From assembly GCA_963830485.1 (NCBI GenBank), contig CAWHNE010000015.1, forward strand, positions 62,001 to 126,000: 64,000 nucleotides of DNA, given 5' to 3'. The notes below the pieces were generated by a model. That model saw only the letters and a program-made list of their open reading frames with translations. It made no database searches and was not told the DNA's origin. Position numbers and translations under genes: made by a program. Position 1 is the stretch's first letter; each line of letters begins with the position of its first letter. This DNA is from CAIWHR01 sp963830485 (GTDB lineage: Bacteria; Pseudomonadota; Gammaproteobacteria; Burkholderiales; Casimicrobiaceae). Below, piece after piece: positions 53,502-63,296 of the stretch.

Positions 53502-55403
53502 ATGAGCAACGCCGCAGTCATCGAACGTCCCGTCAAGCCCGGCCCGGCCGGCGCCAAGCGCGCGAAGATCCTGACCGAGCACATCGTCGAGGTGATCAGC
53601 GATTCGGGCGAGGGCGCGCAGCGCTGCGGGCAATCGTTGGCCGCGATCGCCGCGCGCAGCGGCAACGGGATCTGGACCGAGGAGATCATTCCGGCCGAAA
53701 TCCAGCCGCCCGCGCGCAGCGTGGCCGGTGCGAGTGGCATCCGAATCCGGATCGGCACCAAGCGGGTCACCAACGGCGGCGACGAGACCGAGCTTGTCGT
53801 CGCGTTCAACGAGCAGGTGCTGCTGGGCCGCGTGCGCACCGGCGAACTGAAACCTGGTGCGACGATCCTGCTCGAGGACATGTGGCGCGAGCACAAGGAT
53901 CCGACGATCGTCGCGTCGTACGCCGAGACGGTGACGTCGCTCGTCGACAGCGGCTACCGCGTGATCGAGATTCCGCTCGAACGCCAATGCCGGGCGCTGA
54001 TGACCGACGCGCGGCGCGGCAAGAACATGTTCGTGCTCGGCATGCTGTGCAGCATCTACAGCCTCGACATGCAGCTCGCGCGCGACCAGGTCGCGCGCAT
54101 CTTCGGCAAGAAGGACGCGAAGGTCATCGCGACCAACGTGAAGCTGCTGGAAGCGGGCTTCGCCTGGGGCGAGGCGAACCTCGATTTCAAGTACGCGATT
54201 CCCGCCGAAAAGTCGCAGGTGCCGCAGATCGTCGTCAACGGCAACACGGCGATTGCGCTGGGCGTGCTCGCCTCCGGCATGGACATCTGCGCGATGTACC
54301 CGATCACGCCGGCGACCTCCGCGTCGCACTATCTGTCCGACGTGTTCGAGAAGGTCGGCGGCATGGTCCACCAGGCTGAGGACGAGATCGCCGCGTGCGC
54401 GTTCGCGATCGGCGCCTCGTACGCCGGCCGCTGCGCCGTGACGATCACGTCGGGGCCGGGCTACTCGCTGAAGCAGGAGGGACTGGGGCTCGCGGTGATG
54501 GCCGAGATCCCGCTGGTGGTGGTCAACGTCCAGCGCGGCGGCCCGAGCACCGGCCAGCCGACGAAGGTCGAGCAGGGCGATCTCCTGTGCGCGGTCTACG
54601 GCAGTCACGGCGACGCGCCGAAGGTCGTGCTCGCGGTCAGCGACATCGAGGACTGCTTCTATTCGATGATCACGGCCCGCAAGATCGCCGAGACGTTCAA
54701 CATGGTCGTTGTCGTGCTGTCCGATGCGAGCCTCGCCACCGCGCAGCAGCCGTTCCCACGTCCGCAATTCTCCGAGGACTGGCTGGCGCCGCCGCTCGAC
54801 CAGTCGCCGGTGCCCGACGGCGCCAAGCCGTACGACTGGGACCCCGTTACCGGCATCGCGCGCCGGTTCATTCCGGGTCAACCGAACGGCATGCACACGC
54901 TGACCGGGCTCGCCCACGACCGGATGAGCAAGGTCGCCTACGATCCGGCGATCAACGAAGAGGGCCTGCGCGCACGCAGCCTGAAGCTCGCCGCGCTGCA
55001 AAAGACGCTGAAGACTCCGCCGGTGCATGGCGCTCCCGACGGGGATCTGCTGGTCGTCGGTTGGGGCAGCACGAAGGGCACGATCGAGGAAGCGGTCGAC
55101 CGCGCCCGCGCCGATGGGCTCAAGGTCTCGTCGCTGCATTTGCGGTTCATCCAGCCGATGCCATCCGGCATCCGCGAGATTCTGGGCCGCTTCGGCAAGG
55201 TCATGACGGTGGAGAGCAACTGGTCGGACCGGCACGAGGACGAGTTGATCGACGAGGACAACCGCCGCTACTCGGCGCTGGCGCTGATGCTGCGCTCGCG
55301 CTTTCTCGTCGACATCGACTGCTGGAGTCAAGCCCGCGGGCAGCCGATCAAGCCCGGCGACGTCGTGAAGGCGATGCGCGCGAAATTGAGCGAAGGAAGC
55401 TGA
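53502..55403 (+). CDS. korA: 2-oxoacid:ferredoxin oxidoreductase, gamma-alpha fusion (KorA type)
   Basis: Residues about 20-190 are the gamma domain (HIVEVISDSGEGAQRCGQSLAAIAARSGNGIWTEEIIPAEIQPPARSVAGASG) and about 230-620 the alpha domain (VNGNTAIALGVLASGMDICAMYPITPATSASHYL, EDEIAACAFAIGASYAGRCAVTITSGPGYSLKQEG, RGGPSTGQPTKVEQGDL). The 633-residue fusion is the form found in 2-oxoglutarate and related two-subunit oxidoreductases. It differs from the separate gamma and alpha genes at 35.8-39.2 kb. korB follows after 2 bases. The product would be an acyl-CoA such as succinyl-CoA, with reduced ferredoxin. The exact oxoacid cannot be read from sequence. Confidence 0.88.
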   Translation: MSNAAVIERPVKPGPAGAKRAKILTEHIVEVISDSGEGAQRCGQSLAAIAARSGNGIWTEEIIPAEIQPPARSVAGASGIRIRIGTKRVTNGGDETELVVAFNEQVLLGRVRTGELKPGATILLEDMWREHKDPTIVASYAETVTSLVDSGYRVIEIPLERQCRALMTDARRGKNMFVLGMLCSIYSLDMQLARDQVARIFGKKDAKVIATNVKLLEAGFAWGEANLDFKYAIPAEKSQVPQIVVNGNTAIALGVLASGMDICAMYPITPATSASHYLSDVFEKVGGMVHQAEDEIAACAFAIGASYAGRCAVTITSGPGYSLKQEGLGLAVMAEIPLVVVNVQRGGPSTGQPTKVEQGDLLCAVYGSHGDAPKVVLAVSDIEDCFYSMITARKIAETFNMVVVVLSDASLATAQQPFPRPQFSEDWLAPPLDQSPVPDGAKPYDWDPVTGIARRFIPGQPNGMHTLTGLAHDRMSKVAYDPAINEEGLRARSLKLAALQKTLKTPPVHGAPDGDLLVVGWGSTKGTIEEAVDRARADGLKVSSLHLRFIQPMPSGIREILGRFGKVMTVESNWSDRHEDELIDEDNRRYSALALMLRSRFLVDIDCWSQARGQPIKPGDVVKAMRAKLSEGS

Positions 55404-55405
55404 CG

Positions 55406-56392
55406 ATGGCCACGCCTGTCACCCAATGCATCATCAAGCTCCACGAGGAGCATCACAACCTCGAGGATTACCAGGGCGGCGTGCCGCGCTGGTGCTCCGG
55501 CTGTGGCGACAATGCGATCCTCGCCGCCGTGCAGCGGCTCTGCCGCGATGAGGACCTCGCGCCCGAGCGTACCGTCTTCGTGTCCGGCATCGGCTGCTCG
55601 AGCCGGTTTCCGCATTACATGAAGACCTACGGCTTCCATGGGATCCACGGTCGCGCGTTCCCGATCGCCGAGGGCGTAAAGATGGCGCGCCCCGACCTCG
55701 CCGTGTTCGTGAACACCGGCGACGGCGACTGCTGCAGCATCGGCGCCGCGCACTGGATTCACGCGATCCGGTACAACATGAACTTGACGGTGATCCTGCA
55801 CGACAACCATGTGTACGGTTTGACCAAGAAGCAGGCGTCGCCGACGTCGCCGATCGGCTTCAAGAGCAACACGACGCCGCGCGGCTCGGTGCTCGAGGCG
55901 CTGAATCCGCTGACAGTCACGCTGGGCGTGCAGAACGTGTCGTTCGTCGCGCAGGCGGTCGACTGGATCCCGGAGTTGCTCTACGACATCATCGCGAAGG
56001 CGTATCGGCATCGCGGCTTCTCGTTCGTCCGCATCATCCAGCGCTGCCCCGAGTTCCTGCCGAAGATGTTCGAGCCCTGGCTGCACGACCCGGGCAAGAC
56101 GCTGCTGCTGACGCACACGAACGGCCTCACGCCGTCCGCGGAGACGAGCCGCACCTACAAGAACCAGCGCGAGCACGATCCGCTCGACATCCACAAGGCG
56201 CGCGAGATTGCCTCTGCCGAGGACCCGATCCCGGTCGGGATCCTGTACGAGAACCCGGACGTGCCGTGCTACGAAGATCTGCGCGGCGCCGGCCAGCCGC
56301 GCACGCCGGAGCGGACTCGCGCCGGCCTCGAGGCCGAGTTCGACAAGGTCACGATCTGGCCGGACGAAGGCACGCGGGCCCGGGCAGCCTGA
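55406..56392 (+). CDS. korB: 2-oxoacid:ferredoxin oxidoreductase, beta subunit (KorB type)
   Basis: The 328-residue TPP/[4Fe-4S] subunit paired with the gamma-alpha fusion. Cluster and TPP features are PRWCSGCGDNAILAAVQ, VSGIGCSSRFPHYM, NTGDGDCCSIGAAHWIHAIRYNMNLTVILHDNHVYGLTKKQ, SPTSPIG and a later Cys in IQRCPEF. The C-terminal 70 residues extend beyond the shortest KorB forms. It lies two bases after korA and 31 bases before a large ferredoxin-domain gene, so the three are probably one transcript. Confidence 0.9.
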   Translation: MATPVTQCIIKLHEEHHNLEDYQGGVPRWCSGCGDNAILAAVQRLCRDEDLAPERTVFVSGIGCSSRFPHYMKTYGFHGIHGRAFPIAEGVKMARPDLAVFVNTGDGDCCSIGAAHWIHAIRYNMNLTVILHDNHVYGLTKKQASPTSPIGFKSNTTPRGSVLEALNPLTVTLGVQNVSFVAQAVDWIPELLYDIIAKAYRHRGFSFVRIIQRCPEFLPKMFEPWLHDPGKTLLLTHTNGLTPSAETSRTYKNQREHDPLDIHKAREIASAEDPIPVGILYENPDVPCYEDLRGAGQPRTPERTRAGLEAEFDKVTIWPDEGTRARAA

Positions 56393-56423
56393 GGCCGTCT
56401 GCGACACGCACGAGCGACATCCC

Positions 56424-58635
56424 ATGGACATGGCGGCGAAATTCCAGGATCAACGCGTCTTCCACATGACCGGCAATCGCGCGGGCAATGGTCTCGCGCC
56501 GGTCGATATCGGCTCCTTGCGGCCGGCGCTCCTCGCCGGGTACCGCGACCTGACGCGGCTGCGCTACGACTTCCCGCTCGTGCTGCCGGAGACGACGGCC
56601 GGCGGCGGCTACGTCCATTCGCTGTCGGGCGTGGTCACGACGCTTCTCTCCGAGCTCGCGCCGCGCGGCATCGACGGCGAACGGCTGCGCAAGCACGTGC
56701 TGCGGCTCGAGCGAGAGCTGCGCGCGCTGGTGGCCGCGGGCGAGCAGGGGACGCTGTCCGAGTTGTGGGCTCGCGCGGCCGAGCGCGTGAGCGCCGGCGC
56801 CGACGAGACCGTCGCGCGCGTGCTGGCGCAGGCGGGCGATTCGCTGCCTATGGATGGCGAGCTCGTCGACTGTGATCCGGCGTTGCCCGAGCGCGTCGTC
56901 AAGCAGGCGTGGCGTCACACGCAGGCGCAGAAGGGGCGCGAGTTCCGCGCGCTGGTCGACACGCTGATCCGGAAGCTTTCCGACATCCGGCGCGCGGCGT
57001 TCGCGCGCTCGGCAGCGGGCCAGCAGCCCGCGGCGCTCGCGGCGGCGATCGGCAGCGGGCACGCCGATGTCTTCGATTTTTCCGTCATGTCGAAGCTCGT
57101 TACGCGGAGCGCGCCGAAGGACGAGCTGCCGCCCGCCCGGCGCCGTCGCATCGAAGGGGCGCTTGCGGTGCTCGGCGCGCAGCCGTTCTACGCCGATCCC
57201 GACGAAACGCCGGTTGCGGGCTGGGATTTCGTGTTCGCGGATTGCGCGTCGGCGGCGGCGGCGTACCGCGAGCGGCTGCCACGCCTCGCCGAGGTCGTCA
57301 AGGCGATCGCGATCGCCGAGCTCGAAGCGAATGGCGCGTACGTCGAGGCCGACCACGATGCGTTCTTCGAGGGCTACGACGAGAACGCGCTCACCGCGGA
57401 CGACTTGGCGCTCTTCCCCAACTACCTGGTCTGCATTCCCGCCGGGCGCAACGATGCACCCGAGAACGCCGCGCTGATCGAGATGCTGTCCTCGGGCCTT
57501 CCAGTCAAGGTGCTCGTCCAGCAGACCGACCTGCTCGAAGAGGCTTCGATCGGTACCGGCCACTTCGCGTTCGGCGTGCGCAGCGCGCGGCTCGCGACGA
57601 CGGCGATGGGCCTGGGTGGCATGTTCGTGCTGCAGGCGACGAGCGCCGATCTCTACGCGATGCGCGCACGCATCGAGCGCGGGCTCGCGTGCCGCGGACC
57701 GGCGCTGTTCAGCGTGTTTGCCGGCTCGCCCGCCGCCGCCGGCGATCTGCCGCCGTACCTCACCTCGGCGGCGGCACGCGAGGCGCGGGCGTTTCCCGCG
57801 TTTGTCTACGACGCCTCGGCCGGTCCGAACTGGGCGACCCGTTTCTCGCTCGAGCACAACCGCAATCCCGACGCTGACTGGCCGGCTGAAATCCTCGAGT
57901 ATTCCGACGAGGCGGTGCAGCGCGTGCGCGAGGACACTACGTTCGGTTACGTCGACTTCGTGCTGTGCGACCGCCGCTACGCTGCGCATTTCGCCGTCGT
58001 GCCGCGCGAACGTTGGAACACCGCAATGCTGCCTGCTGCGGACTGGCTGGCACTGGACGAGCGCGCCGCGGCGGAGCGCGTCCCGTACGTGTGGGCCGTC
58101 GACGCCGAAGACCGGCTCCACCGCGTCATCGTCGACGCGCGGCTCATGCAGGCGGCGCGCCGCTGCCTGCTGCTGTGGCACCGGCTGCAGGAGCACGCTG
58201 GCATCCACGATTCGCACGCCGAGCGGCTGCTGCGCACGCGAGAGGGCCGCCTGGGACGCGGAGCACCAACAGGCTCAGGAGGCGGTGGTGCAGGCCGCGT
58301 CCGTCGCGACAGCGGCGGGCGCGGCAGCGCCGGCTGCCACTGCGGCGACCGGGCCCGCCGCGGAAGCGGAGCTCGCGAAGCCGCCTTCCGACGAGGCGTG
58401 GATCGAGACTTCGCGCTGCCCGAGCTGCAACGAGTGCCAGAACATCAACGACCGGATGTTCACGTACAACGAGAACAAGCAGGCCTACATCAAGGACATC
58501 ACCGCCGGCACCTACCGGCAGCTGGTCGAGGCGGCCGAAGTCTGCCAGGTCGCGATCATCCACCCGGGCAAGCCGCGCGACCCGAACGAGCCCGGGCTCG
58601 AAGAGCTGATCGAGCGCGCGAAGCCGTTCCAGTAG
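56424..58635 (+). CDS. Large unknown protein with C-terminal ferredoxin motif, one frameshift
   Basis: About 735 residues once joined. The first 600 residues (MDMAAKFQDQRVFHMTGNRAGNGLAP..., then RDLTRLRYDFPLVLPETTAGGGYVHSLSGVV) have no family I can name. At about 58229 an extra g (gaggg for gagg) shifts the frame. The tail continues as AAWDAEHQQAQEAVVQAASV, an Ala-rich linker, then SRCPSCNECQNINDRMFTYNENKQAYIKDITAGTYRQLVEAAEVCQVAIIHPG, a single-cluster ferredoxin motif (C-x2-C-x2-C and a later C). It follows korB and may be the direct electron acceptor or a regulator of the oxidoreductase. Confidence 0.65.
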
Positions 58636-58705
58636 CGGACACCGTCGCTGCAGATCGTTCGCGAAACCCGTCCTCGCTGGCCGTCACGGCTCGCGGCCGC
58701 CATGT

Positions 58706-58813
58706 TCACTGGCTGGCGCCGGCCGTCCGCGCAGTAACCTGCGCGGCAAACAACAGCGAGGCAGCGAAAGCCAGGATCTTCGCGCCGACACCGAAACGAC
58801 CAATCTTCATCAT
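58706..58813 (-). CDS. Possible exported micropeptide or gene remnant, 35 residues
   Basis: On the minus strand, downstream of the sulfatase and its hairpin, an ATG ATG start opens a 35-residue frame beginning MMKIGRFGVGAKILAF. Its middle is hydrophobic (AASLLFAAQVTA) and it ends ASQ before a stop. It looks like a signal peptide with almost nothing behind it. A weak gcgggg sits directly before the start. It may be a true small membrane peptide or the leftover 5' end of a deleted exported-protein gene. Confidence 0.35.
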   Translation of the reverse strand: MMKIGRFGVGAKILAFAASLLFAAQVTARTAGASQ

Positions 58814-58845
58814 CCCCGCTCGCTCAACAGTTCCAAGAGGAAAGA

Positions 58846-58867
58846 GGGCAGCCCTTTCGAGCTGCCC
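58846..58867 (-). terminator. Terminator downstream of the sulfatase
   Basis: A perfect 7-bp stem (gggcagc / gctgccc) with an 8-base loop lies about 50 bases after the sulfatase stop. On the minus strand a T/C-rich run (tctttcctctt) follows. This fits a rho-independent terminator for the sulfatase gene. Confidence 0.7.
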
Positions 58868-58916
58868 GCTTAACAGCATCAGTAATGTCTTACCAGGCTC
58901 TCTGATTCGCTATGTC

Positions 58917-60629
58917 CTAGTCTCCATTGGCGCGAGTCTTCTTCATGTCTTCCTTTACCTGCTGGAGGACTTGGGCCAAGCTGTAGGACGCCGGGGACTG
59001 CAGCGCCGGGAACGGCCCGTAGGACTCGAGTTCCTGCAGCCACAGCGCCTGGCCGATGGGAATGATGTTCCAGTCGTAGATATAAGCGGTCATAGGCCCG
59101 GCAAGTGCGCCGCCCTGGCCCAGAAGGGTTTTCGGTTCGAAACCGACGGACCCCTCGAAAGGATCCCGCCTAATGTTGTTGACCAAAGGCCAATGGAAGG
59201 TATGGACCCCCATCAAGCCACCGGTCGCGGCCTCGGATGCCATCGCGAAGTAGATCTTCCAGTTCTTGTAGCGCACTGCCGACGGAACAGCGCCTCCGTA
59301 GTAGAAGAACGTATCGCGTGCGGATTTCTCCGACTTACCGGTCAGGTAGTCGAGCTGGTTGACCCCTTGAAGCTTGGTCTTGACGATGCCGGGGTACCTG
59401 CCCGCCATGATCTGCTCGTTCAGTGCATTGCCCTTCGCGCCACCGGCAATTTCAACAAATGTCGGCATCCAGTCGTACGACGCGAAGATGTCGTTCAGGA
59501 CGGTGCCCGGCTTGATGTGGCCCGGCCAGCGGATCACGCACGGCGCACGCATGCCGCCTTCCCAGGTGGTTAGCTTGCCACCCTTGAAGGGTGTGTTGCC
59601 GCCATCGGGGAAGGTAATGACTTCGGCGCCGTTGTCGGTCGTGAAGACGATGATGGTGTTGTCGAGCTGGCCCATATCCTCCAGCTTTTTCATCACGTAG
59701 CCGATGTTGTCGTCCATCTGCTTCATGCCGGCTTCGTTGGCGCCCCAGTCCTTGCCGCCGGGCGTACCTACCATCGCCATGTACTTGTCCGACAGCTTGG
59801 TGGTGACATGCATGCGCGCCGGGTTGTACCAGACGAAGAACGGCTTGTTGGTTTTTTTCGGATCGTTGCGATCGAGGAAGTCGATGACCTTGGCCGAGAT
59901 TTCCTCATCCACGGTTTCAGAGCGCTTCAGCGTCAGCGGCCCCTCGTCGCTACAGGTCTGGTTCTTCTCGGTGCCGTCGGACGACTTGCAGGCGAGCACC
60001 GGCCGCGGCGGCGTCATGCAAATGGTCGTCTTCGGATCCACGGCGCCCGGGACCTCTGCAAGGCCGCGCACTGGCGTGTTCTTGCACGGCGCCACGATGG
60101 CCTGCTCGGTCGGGGTCTTGTTGATGTCGGGGAAGCTCACTCCCTGCATCGCGTCAAGGTGATAGAGGTAACCCCAGAATTCCTGGAAGCCGTGCGCGGT
60201 CGGCAGCGCCGCCGAGTGGTCGCCCAGATGGTTCTTGCCGAACTCGCCGGTGGTGTAGCCGAGGTCGAGAAGGAACTTGGCAAGCGACGGCGTGCCGGGC
60301 TGCAGGAAAGACGGGCTGCCGGGCAATTGCGGCGGGATCATTCCGGCGCGCAGCGGCGTCATGCCGGTAAAGAAGGCGGTGCGCCCGGCTGTGCAGCTCT
60401 GCTCGGCGTAGTACGTCATGAACTTGGCGCCTTCACGACCGATGCGGTCGATGTTAGGCGTTTCGCCGACCATCAGCCCTTGATGGTAGATGCTCGGCTG
60501 CATCCAGCCGATGTCATCGCCCATGATGAACAGGATGTTGGGCTTCTGTTGCGCAAATGCGGGTAACGCTGCCACCAACGCGAGCACCAGTGCAGTGATG
60601 AAAATGGAGAAAGGCTTTCGCAAATTCAT
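58917..60629 (-). CDS. Exported arylsulfatase
   Basis: A periplasmic sulfatase hydrolysing sulfate esters. The start at 60629 opens a signal peptide (MNLRKPFSIFITALVLALVAALPAFA). The 570 residues contain the metal-binding NILFIMGDDIGWMQPS at the N-terminus and the formylglycine motif SCTAGR (C79, x-x-x-R), followed by TAFFTGMTPLRAGM. The downstream TDNGAEV also binds metal in sulfatases. A formylglycine-generating enzyme is needed and is not in the window. The gene uses visibly more A/T at third positions than its neighbours, which hints at acquisition from elsewhere. It is flanked by a terminator and a long gap. Confidence 0.9.
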   Translation of the reverse strand: MNLRKPFSIFITALVLALVAALPAFAQQKPNILFIMGDDIGWMQPSIYHQGLMVGETPNIDRIGREGAKFMTYYAEQSCTAGRTAFFTGMTPLRAGMIPPQLPGSPSFLQPGTPSLAKFLLDLGYTTGEFGKNHLGDHSAALPTAHGFQEFWGYLYHLDAMQGVSFPDINKTPTEQAIVAPCKNTPVRGLAEVPGAVDPKTTICMTPPRPVLACKSSDGTEKNQTCSDEGPLTLKRSETVDEEISAKVIDFLDRNDPKKTNKPFFVWYNPARMHVTTKLSDKYMAMVGTPGGKDWGANEAGMKQMDDNIGYVMKKLEDMGQLDNTIIVFTTDNGAEVITFPDGGNTPFKGGKLTTWEGGMRAPCVIRWPGHIKPGTVLNDIFASYDWMPTFVEIAGGAKGNALNEQIMAGRYPGIVKTKLQGVNQLDYLTGKSEKSARDTFFYYGGAVPSAVRYKNWKIYFAMASEAATGGLMGVHTFHWPLVNNIRRDPFEGSVGFEPKTLLGQGGALAGPMTAYIYDWNIIPIGQALWLQELESYGPFPALQSPASYSLAQVLQQVKEDMKKTRANGD

Positions 60630-61370
60630 GTCGTGACTCCCGATCGTTGCAATTAATTCGAAGTCATGTCCCAGCGCCATGGCGCGGAACGCTTTTTTAC
60701 CGCCGTACCGCCGCCGATTAGTGTGACGGATATTCGTACGTTGTGGGTTACAAGGCCATCGACACATGCCCCTCACATGGTTAAGGCTTTCGCCCACCGG
60801 TCGGCAACGCGGCAGCTTCGGCTTGCGGGCCCCGGGCACGCCAAACGTGACCCCATGTGCAATCTATGGTTGTGCAAAGTTCTCGAACCGCACTTGGCCA
60901 CGGCCGCGATCCTGCTCTCGCCGATCGCTTCGGCAGCACAGCGCACGACGGGATCTTCGCGGCTTCAACGGGCGCCGTCATAACGGTCGCTGACGCGGTG
61001 ATTCGCGCGCAACGGTGCCAGTGGCGATGGATGTCGCGTCGGAGGCAATCGAATCGTGGACACGCTCGGAACGGGTCGACTCAACTACGCTGAACAACGG
61101 AACGCTCTGCACGCGGACCGACAATCACGATCATCGGCAACACGCGCGGAAACCAGCGGCACCCGATTTCGACGAGGCTGCGGTATCGTGAACGTCGGCG
61201 TTGCGGCGGCGTCTCGCTGACAGGGAATCGCCGGCAGGTTGCTGCGCCGCAACAACGCTTTTTGCGGCGGCCCGGCAGAAGACCATAACGACATCAAGCC
61301 TTTTCTCGGGGACGGGCCAGGCGTAGCATTCGCCCTGCGAATACAGGTCGGGCGCGAAACGTGCTTCCCG
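60630..61370. other. Long intergenic region between sulfatase and flavoprotein
   Basis: About 740 bases between divergent genes with no supported coding region. Several short frames exist but none has a ribosome site or recognisable sequence. The half near the sulfatase is relatively A/T-rich and should hold its promoter. A tagcat at 61324-61329 is a possible -10 for the next gene. The size of this gap is unusual for the window and may mark the edge of a past insertion. Confidence 0.45.
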
Positions 61371-63291
61371 GTGGCGCGCCGCCGCCAGAACAACGACCTG
61401 ACGCGGCCACTGGAGAACAAGCGTTTGAAGCCGACGGATATCGCGCAACCCGACTATTTCCACAAGGTCGTCGATTGCCAGTGGGCGTGCCCGGCCCACA
61501 CCCCCGTCCCCGAGTACATCCGGCTGATCGCGGCCGGCCGCTACGCGGACGCCTACCTCGTCAACTGGGAATCCAACGTCTTCCCGGGCATTCTCGGCCG
61601 CACCTGTGACCGGCCGTGCGAGCCTGCGTGCCGCCGCGGCCGGGTCGAGGAGGGCGGCGACGGGAAGGGCAAGCCGGAACCCGTCGCAATCTGCCGTTTG
61701 AAGCGCGTCGCCGCGGACTTCAAGGACGACATCCGCGACCGGCTCCCCGCGCGCGCCACGACGAAGAACGGCAAGCGGATCGCGCTCGTCGGCGCCGGTC
61801 CGGCATCGCTCACGGTCGCCCGCGACCTGACCCCGCTCGGCTACGAGTGCATCGTCTTCGACGGCGACGCGAAGAGCGGCGGGATGATGCGCACGCAGAT
61901 TCCCAAGTTCCGGCTGCCGGAATCCGTGATCGACGAGGAGATGGGCTACGTGCTCGACCTCGGCGTCGATTTCCGGCCCGGGCAGCGCATCGACAGCCTG
62001 CAAGGCGCTGCTCGCGGAAAATTTCGACGCCGTCTTCATCGGCAGCGGCGCGCCGCGCGGACGCGACATCGACATCCCCGGTCGCCGCGAGGCCGCTGCG
62101 CACGTCCACATCGGCATCGACTGGCTCGCGAGCGTCTCGTTCGGCCACACGACGTCGATCGGCAAGCGCGTCGTCGTGCTGGGCGGCGGCAACACGGCGA
62201 TGGACTGCTGCCGCAGCTCGCGGCGCCTCGGCGGCGACGAAGTGAACGTCGTCGTGCGCTCGGGCTTCGACGAGATGAAGGCGTCGCCGTGGGAGAAGGA
62301 GGATGCGATGCACGAGGGCATCCCGATCCACAACTGGCTCGTGCCGAAGGCGATCACGCACGACGGCGGAAAGCTGACCGGCGTCACGTTCGAGAAGGTG
62401 GAGGCGAAGAAGGACGCGAAGGGCCGGCGGCAACTCGTGCCGACCGGAGAGCCGGATGTCCACTTCCCGTGCGACGACGTGCTCGTCGCGATCGGGCAGG
62501 AAAACGCGTTCCCGTGGATCGAGCGCGACCTCGGCATCGAGTTCGACGGGAACGGGATGCCGGTCGTCGACGCGACGACCATGGCCTCGACGCGCGCCGG
62601 CGTGTACTTCGGCGGCGACGCGGCGCTCGGGCCGAAGAACATCATCTGGGCGGTGGCCCACGGCCACGCCGCGGCGATCTCGATCGACCTGCAGTGCCGC
62701 GGCGAGGACTTGGCCAAGCGTCCGCCGCCGTTGACGACGCTCATCTCGCAGAAGATGGGCATCCACGAGTGGAGCTACGACAACGCGATCGTGCCGGCGC
62801 ACCGGTTCCGCGTCCCGCTGAAGGACACGAAGCTCGCGTTGAAGAGCATCAAGATCGAGGTCGAGCTGGGCTACGACCCGAAGCTCGCGTTCGCCGAGGC
62901 GCAGCGCTGCCTCAACTGCGACGTGCAGACGGTGTTCACCGACCGGCTGTGCATCGAGTGCGACGCCTGCGTCGACATCTGCCCGATGGACTGCATCAAC
63001 TTCACGACCAACGGCGACGAGGCGGACCTGCGGCCGCGGCTGCGGGTGCCCGCCGAGGATCCGACGCAGGACCTCTACGTGTCGGGACCGTTGAAGACCG
63101 GGCGCGTGATGGTGAAGGACGAGGACGTCTGCCTGCACTGCGGGCTCTGCGCCGAGCGCTGCCCGACCGGCGCCTGGGACATGCAGAAGTTCCTGCTCGA
63201 CATCGCGCACGCGAGTGACCGCTGCCGTGCGCGTACGACAGCCCCCATCTACCAGCGCCCGGCCGCGCGGCCGATGGTCGCCGCGGAGTGA
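61371..63291 (+). CDS. GltD-like flavoprotein with two C-terminal ferredoxin clusters, one frameshift
   Basis: A flavoprotein linking NAD(P)H and ferredoxin, probably serving the oxidoreductase that follows. A GTG at 61371 leads into RRRQNNDLTRPLENKRLKPTDIAQPDYFHKVVDCQWACPAHTPVPEYIR, with the GltD cysteine region ILGRTCDRPCEPACRRGRVEEG. The FAD fold is IALVGAGPASLTVARDL. An extra c at about 62002 shifts the frame; the gene continues with VVVLGGGNTAMDCCRSSRRLG and ends in a ferredoxin domain (CIECDACVDICPMDCINF and CLHCGLCAERCPTGAWDM). Joined length is about 640 residues. The next gene starts 5 bases later. Confidence 0.83.
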
Positions 63292-63296
63292 CGATC

